DNA of 15,716 nt from DATKXO01 sp035528995 (GTDB lineage Bacteria > Planctomycetota > Phycisphaerae > UBA1845): positions 1 to 15,716 of the forward strand of contig DATKXO010000072.1 of NCBI GenBank assembly GCA_035528995.1. The letters run 5' to 3'. Numbering within the stretch: position 1 is the stretch's first letter; each line of letters opens with the position of its first letter. Under the pieces are notes generated by a model. The model was not told where the DNA came from and did not search any database. It saw nothing but the letters and a program-made list of their open reading frames with translations. The translations under genes and the position numbers were made by a program. This document shows positions 13,068 through 15,716 of the stretch, in pieces.

Positions 13068-13157
13068 GATGCGGGCCTGTTTCCCGCATCGAGCGGTCCT
13101 CGATCGGACCGGTGCCCGACTGGCGGACGGGCCCGCCAACGCGGGTCCTGAACAGGA
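13068..13157 (+). promoter_or_regulatory. Structured leader with three hairpins and a partly masked ribosome-binding site
   Basis: Perfect stems occur at 13068-13090 (GATGCGGG/CCCGCATC, 7-base loop), 13094-13111 (CGGTCC/GGACCG) and 13121-13138 (TGGCGG/CCGCCA). A small TCCT-GAAC-AGGA stem (13146-13157) then covers part of the AGGAGG before the ATG at 13168. It could be an attenuator or cis-acting RNA. Confidence 0.45.
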
Positions 13158-13167
13158 GGATCGGACT

Positions 13168-13614
13168 ATGGCGGGATGGGATCACATCGGAACTGTGATC
13201 GCGGTCACCGCGCCACTCGTCGGCGCTCCGTTGGCTGCCATCACCTTCCACGTACGCACGCTTCGCGAGCACCTGACCGGCCGGCTGGCCGCTCTCACCC
13301 AGCGGATCGATCACCTCGACCGGTTGATCGACAGCCTCGCCCGCCGGGTCCGAGAAGTGGATCGGGACTTTGTCAACAAGGAGGAATGGATTCGGGAGAG
13401 CATGTTGGCCCGCGGAGAGCGACAACGCCTCGGCGAGGCCGTGGTCCGGTTGGAGACACAAAAGGAGACGACCTGCGACGGCCTCGCCGCCGCCGGTCGC
13501 ATGGATCGGATGGCCCGCGCCGTTCTGGCCGCCTCGCAGAAGTTCGAGTCCGCATTCGGCGGAGTCGGTGCGACAGCCGCTAGGCAGCGGCGCCGTCGGG
13601 AGGAACCAAGCTGA
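13168..13614 (+). CDS. Small membrane-anchored coiled-coil protein, Mu gp25/DUF2730-like
   Basis: This 148-residue protein has one N-terminal membrane segment (about residues 6-28, IGTVIAVTAPLVGAPLAAI), then a long charged helix with heptad-like Leu/Ile spacing to about residue 115 and a basic Arg-rich end. NKEEWIRESMLA lies in the middle. A single membrane segment followed by coiled coil, placed just before a winged-helix gene, matches the layout of Mu-like phages (DUF2730-type proteins); the assignment rests on layout, not on a diagnostic motif. The ATG at 13168 has AGGAGG eight bases upstream, after a hairpin-rich leader. Its TGA overlaps the next ATG as TGATG. Confidence 0.72.
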   Translation: MAGWDHIGTVIAVTAPLVGAPLAAITFHVRTLREHLTGRLAALTQRIDHLDRLIDSLARRVREVDRDFVNKEEWIRESMLARGERQRLGEAVVRLETQKETTCDGLAAAGRMDRMARAVLAASQKFESAFGGVGATAARQRRRREEPS

Positions 13615-13937
13615 TGCCGAACGGAAGAATGACCTGGTTGATCAAACGTATTCGCAACGAAACCCTCGTGGCCCTCAAGATGCTCTACCCCGCGCCCTTG
13701 CAGGCCGAGCAGCTCTTTCGAAGTCTGCTCTGTCTCTTCCCCACCCTCGAGTGGGACCCCTTTCGTCGCGATCTGACCTACCTGTGCGAGAAGGGCTACC
13801 TCCAGCGCGTGGTGGCCGACGTCGAGCGTGATGAGCGGCTCACGCCCTGGCGGAAACGCTGGTTCCGGCTCACCTCCTCGGGCCTCGAGGTCGCCGACCG
13901 GCTCATCGATGACCCCGCTCTGGATCAGGAACGATGA
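13614..13937 (+). CDS. Winged-helix protein of the Mu-like phage regulator type
   Basis: This 107-residue protein contains a winged helix-turn-helix: LVALKMLYPAPLQAEQLFRS, then FRRDLTYLCEKGYLQRV as the likely recognition region, and WFRLTSSGLEVADRL as the wing and last helix. Short proteins ending RLT-x-x-G-x-x-VA-x-x...D-P are often found in Mu-like prophages between the gp25-type and small-terminase genes and are annotated as ArsR-like. GGGAGG precedes the ATG by nine bases. The gene overlaps both neighbours (1 and 4 bases), so the three genes form a translationally coupled unit. DNA binding is inferred from the fold. Confidence 0.72.
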   Translation: MPNGRMTWLIKRIRNETLVALKMLYPAPLQAEQLFRSLLCLFPTLEWDPFRRDLTYLCEKGYLQRVVADVERDERLTPWRKRWFRLTSSGLEVADRLIDDPALDQER

Positions 13938-14641
13938 CCACCCGAGCCCAAAGAAGAAACCGCAGAAGGTGGCCGGCGAGACCCGCCGGTGGACAGACCC
14001 TCACACCTGTCCATCCCCAAAGGCCCCCGCCCGAGTCCGCCCGGGATGCTCCACGGATCGACGGCACTGAATCGCGGAAGTCGGTGGCGCGGGACGCAGG
14101 TCAAATCGGCGATGCCCAATTGCGGCGGCCGGTTGCCTGCGACCCAAATGCCACCGGCGAAGCCGGGCCGACCGACAACGCCGGCCCGCCCGAACCGGGT
14201 GCCACAGAGACGGCACTCCAACAGCAGGAGCTGCGCCGTCGATGGCGCGAAGCCCGGCAGATCGTGCGCGAAATCGTCGGCCGCCAGGACGAACACGACC
14301 CGCGTATCTGGGAACACGGGCTCTACTTGCTCTGGCTCTGGTTGGCCGTCGAGTACGTCGTCGTCCGCCGCGACGACATGGACAGCGCCGAGCTCGCCGC
14401 CCTGTCCAAGATGATCTTCGACCAGCGCAAGCTGAGCCTCGAACAGGCCAAGCAGCTTCGAAAGGCTGCCGGCCCGGAAGGAGGTGATACCGCCGACACG
14501 ACCAAATTGCCCGAACACTTCGGCGAGCTCGTCCGCCAGATCTACGGGACGAACTTCCAGGACGATGCCGCCCCGGGCGAGTCGGCCACGCCAGCTCCGG
14601 GCGGGCAAACCGATGCGGGCGTTATACCAGTTGCAGGATGA
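13934..14641 (+). CDS. Hypothetical protein, possibly Mu gp27/small-terminase-like
   Basis: This 235-residue protein has two parts. The first 90 residues are basic and low in complexity (Arg, Pro, Gly). The second part is helical and better ordered: RRRWREARQIVREIVGRQDE, WEHGLYLLWLWLAVEYVVVR, DDMDSAELAALSKMIFDQRK and LPEHFGELVRQIYGTNF. An Asp-Asp-Met-Asp turn followed by a helix with ALSK recalls the C-terminal half of Mu gp27 (DUF3486) proteins, a weak resemblance. The ATG overlaps the upstream stop as ATGA. The last seven codons and the TGA lie inside dispersed repeat family 1, so the C-terminus may have been replaced by the repeat. No large terminase gene follows. Confidence 0.6.
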   Translation: MTTRAQRRNRRRWPARPAGGQTLTPVHPQRPPPESARDAPRIDGTESRKSVARDAGQIGDAQLRRPVACDPNATGEAGPTDNAGPPEPGATETALQQQELRRRWREARQIVREIVGRQDEHDPRIWEHGLYLLWLWLAVEYVVVRRDDMDSAELAALSKMIFDQRKLSLEQAKQLRKAAGPEGGDTADTTKLPEHFGELVRQIYGTNFQDDAAPGESATPAPGGQTDAGVIPVAG

Positions 14642-14748
14642 GTCCGCCGCTTTACGAGCCGCGAACTTCAGTTCGCGCGGCCTGTCGCGTTCCGTACGGG
14701 CCGAATTGGGGGGCACCCAATCGGCACAACCGGACTGTAGCCGGTATT
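14624..14748. repeat. Dispersed hairpin repeat, family 1, copy 2
   Basis: It matches 447-571 along its length. The hairpin CGCGAACT-TC-AGTTCGCG at 14660-14677 differs from copy 1 by one paired substitution on each arm. A second stem, CCGAATTGGG/CCCAATCGG with one bulged base, is at about 14701-14724. The repeat supplies the stop codon of the gene at 13934-14641. Confidence 0.8.
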
Positions 14749-14795
14749 AGTAGGCTCCCGCGGAACGGAAAAACGATTATGGGGGATCAAAAAAC

Positions 14796-15518
14796 ATGAA
14801 CGACGCAACAACATCCAGACCGTCGCTTCGCAGACACGAAGCTGTCACCGCCAGGGCAGGGCGCCTCGCCCTCCTGTTGCCCGCCTGCCTCGTCGTCGGC
14901 TGCTCCCAGAGCACGCCCGCCGAACTGGCCCAGGACTCGCAGCAGAAAACCGTGACGCCCACCTCCGCCGACCAGGAGGCCCAGCAGCAGGGCTCCTGGA
15001 TCGGCGAGCTCAACATCCTCTTCCTCAACGATCCCGGCGGAACGGGCTTGACCGATGACGGCCTGCTCGCCGGCACCGCACTGGCCAGTTCGGGCAGCGA
15101 CCCCGATGGCCGGCCATGGGCGACCAACGCCGGACACGTCCAGGGCGGCAATTCCGTCGTCATGACCGTGACCACCGGTGGCACGACCACCGGGCAGGAG
15201 GCGTCGGCGGCCGGGACGGCCACGGCGCACCAGGCGCCCTCCGCTGCTCAACGGCAGTCGCCCACCCAGTCGCCGGAAACCAGCTTGGCCGCCTCCATTC
15301 CGGTCGCCCTGTGGGGCGGAATGGCCGACGCGGCCTCCACCGCCGCCCAGGGTGGTGACGCCGCCAGCGAGAAGACCAGCGCCAACACGCAACGCTGGCT
15401 CCAGACCCTCGCTGAGAAGCTCCAGGACCCTGACTTCGTGAACGCCCTCAACGAGCTCTTGGGCGTCGCCGATGCGGACGCCGCCCAGGATAAGTCGGAG
15501 GGACGCAACGGTGCTTAA
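14796..15518 (+). CDS. Predicted lipoprotein, Ser/Thr/Ala/Gln-rich
   Basis: This 240-residue protein has a basic start, a hydrophobic run (LALLLPACLVVG) and a lipobox ending LVVGC at about residue 36, with Ser-Gln after it. The mature part is low in complexity (Ala, Thr, Ser, Gln, Gly), with more ordered blocks SWIGELNILFLNDP and, at the end, WLQTLAEKLQDPDFVNALNELLGV. No known domain is recognised. GGGGGA lies nine bases upstream of the ATG. A six-codon frame from 14779 ends on the gene's own start as ATGA and could couple translation. The gene begins 47 bases after the family-1 repeat and overlaps the next small gene. Confidence 0.75.
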   Translation: MNDATTSRPSLRRHEAVTARAGRLALLLPACLVVGCSQSTPAELAQDSQQKTVTPTSADQEAQQQGSWIGELNILFLNDPGGTGLTDDGLLAGTALASSGSDPDGRPWATNAGHVQGGNSVVMTVTTGGTTTGQEASAAGTATAHQAPSAAQRQSPTQSPETSLAASIPVALWGGMADAASTAAQGGDAASEKTSANTQRWLQTLAEKLQDPDFVNALNELLGVADADAAQDKSEGRNGA

Positions 15519-15681
15519 CGCCATGAAGATGACCCTGATCGGCCCGCGTCAGGAGGTCCGCCGACTTTTCGACGGCGCGGGCATCGTGAGCGTGAAGGAG
15601 GTGACCATTGTCATACTGACGCCACGCCTGGAGGATAAGATCGCAGAGGCGAATGGCACTGCCGCAGTTTTGAGCTCGTAG
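15511..15681 (+). CDS. Small protein of 56 residues, unknown function
   Basis: The start is taken as GTG at 15511 because GGAGGG lies eight bases upstream; it overlaps the lipoprotein stop by eight bases. An internal ATG at 15523 would give 52 residues. The protein reads LIGPRQEVRRLFDGAGIVSV, then KEVTIVILTPRLEDKIAEA, a compact mixed-charge sequence with no membrane segment. It is probably translated with the lipoprotein. The family is not recognised. Confidence 0.6.
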   Translation: MLNAMKMTLIGPRQEVRRLFDGAGIVSVKEVTIVILTPRLEDKIAEANGTAAVLSS

Positions 15682-15693
15682 GAGGGTGGTAGG

Positions 15694-15716
15694 ATGGCGT
15701 TGGGCGTACAAGGAGA
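15694..15716 (+). CDS. Start of a further gene, cut by the window end
   Basis: An ATG at 15694 follows GGAGGG by seven bases and 12 bases after the preceding stop. Only MALGVQG is visible, so nothing can be said about function. Spacing suggests it continues the lipoprotein operon. Confidence 0.5.

Noticed and set aside
13146..13180. VLNRRIG motif on the plus strand resembling the transposase remnants
   Set aside because: It falls across the AGGAGG site and start region of a real gene, and the surrounding DNA shows no similarity to the REP copies.
14779..14799. Six-codon upstream frame ending on the lipoprotein start codon
   Set aside because: Possible as a coupling leader, but too short and without its own ribosome-binding site to list as a gene.

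Overview
The window is GC-rich bacterial DNA. Gene content and repeat style suggest a member of the Planctomycetota or a close relative. The clues are a FemAB-like protein and sugar transferase of the PEP-CTERM/XrtA type, small membrane proteins of a kind common in that phylum, many short hairpin repeats between genes, and TTG/GTG starts. This assignment is inference; there is no rRNA, tRNA or CRISPR array in the window.

Layout. (1) 1-212: a cold-shock protein gene on the minus strand, with a near-consensus promoter and a leader of about 100 nt. (2) 213-2638: mostly non-coding and packed with palindromic repeats. A 326-bp direct repeat (881-1206 and 1963-2288, six mismatches) brackets a single small JAMM/MPN metalloprotease-like gene. 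(3) 2639-4375: an exported ankyrin-repeat protein. (4) 4376-5485: another repeat remnant, an Hsp20 chaperone gene, and the C-terminal scrap of a second hsp20. (5) 5486-7245, minus strand: a methyltransferase gene, then a set of three (FmdB-type zinc ribbon and two overlapping membrane-protein genes) with its own promoter. (6) 7359-9715, plus strand: a FemAB-like acyltransferase and a glycosyltransferase, probably an exopolysaccharide pair. (7) 9716-10788: structured intergenic DNA, a collagen-like Cys-rich lipoprotein gene with a good promoter, and a repeat cluster. (8) 10789-12863, minus strand: a two-gene signalling operon (receiver-like protein, then a diguanylate cyclase) with a TTGA overlap and a promoter. 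(9) 12864-14748: a hairpin-rich leader and three tightly overlapping genes that look like the Mu-type phage segment before the large terminase; the last gene stops inside a dispersed repeat. (10) 14796-15716: a lipoprotein gene, a 56-residue protein gene and the start of another gene.

The repeats are the strongest unifying signal. Four places carry the same hairpin, with an invariant loop (GGCTTACTTCT) and a stem that changes by paired substitutions. It is followed by a broken reading frame resembling the N-terminus of REP-associated tyrosine (Y1) transposases. Two other hairpin families also lie between genes, one of them with clear compensatory base changes between its two copies. Several copies sit exactly at, or supply, stop codons of neighbouring genes. 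This looks like a history of RAYT/REP activity in which the transposase genes have decayed and the hairpins remain.

No single large defence or metabolic system is present. The points most worth following are the repeat-bracketed JAMM gene, the covarying REP families, the phage-like triplet with its structured leader, and the ankyrin protein with a large insert.
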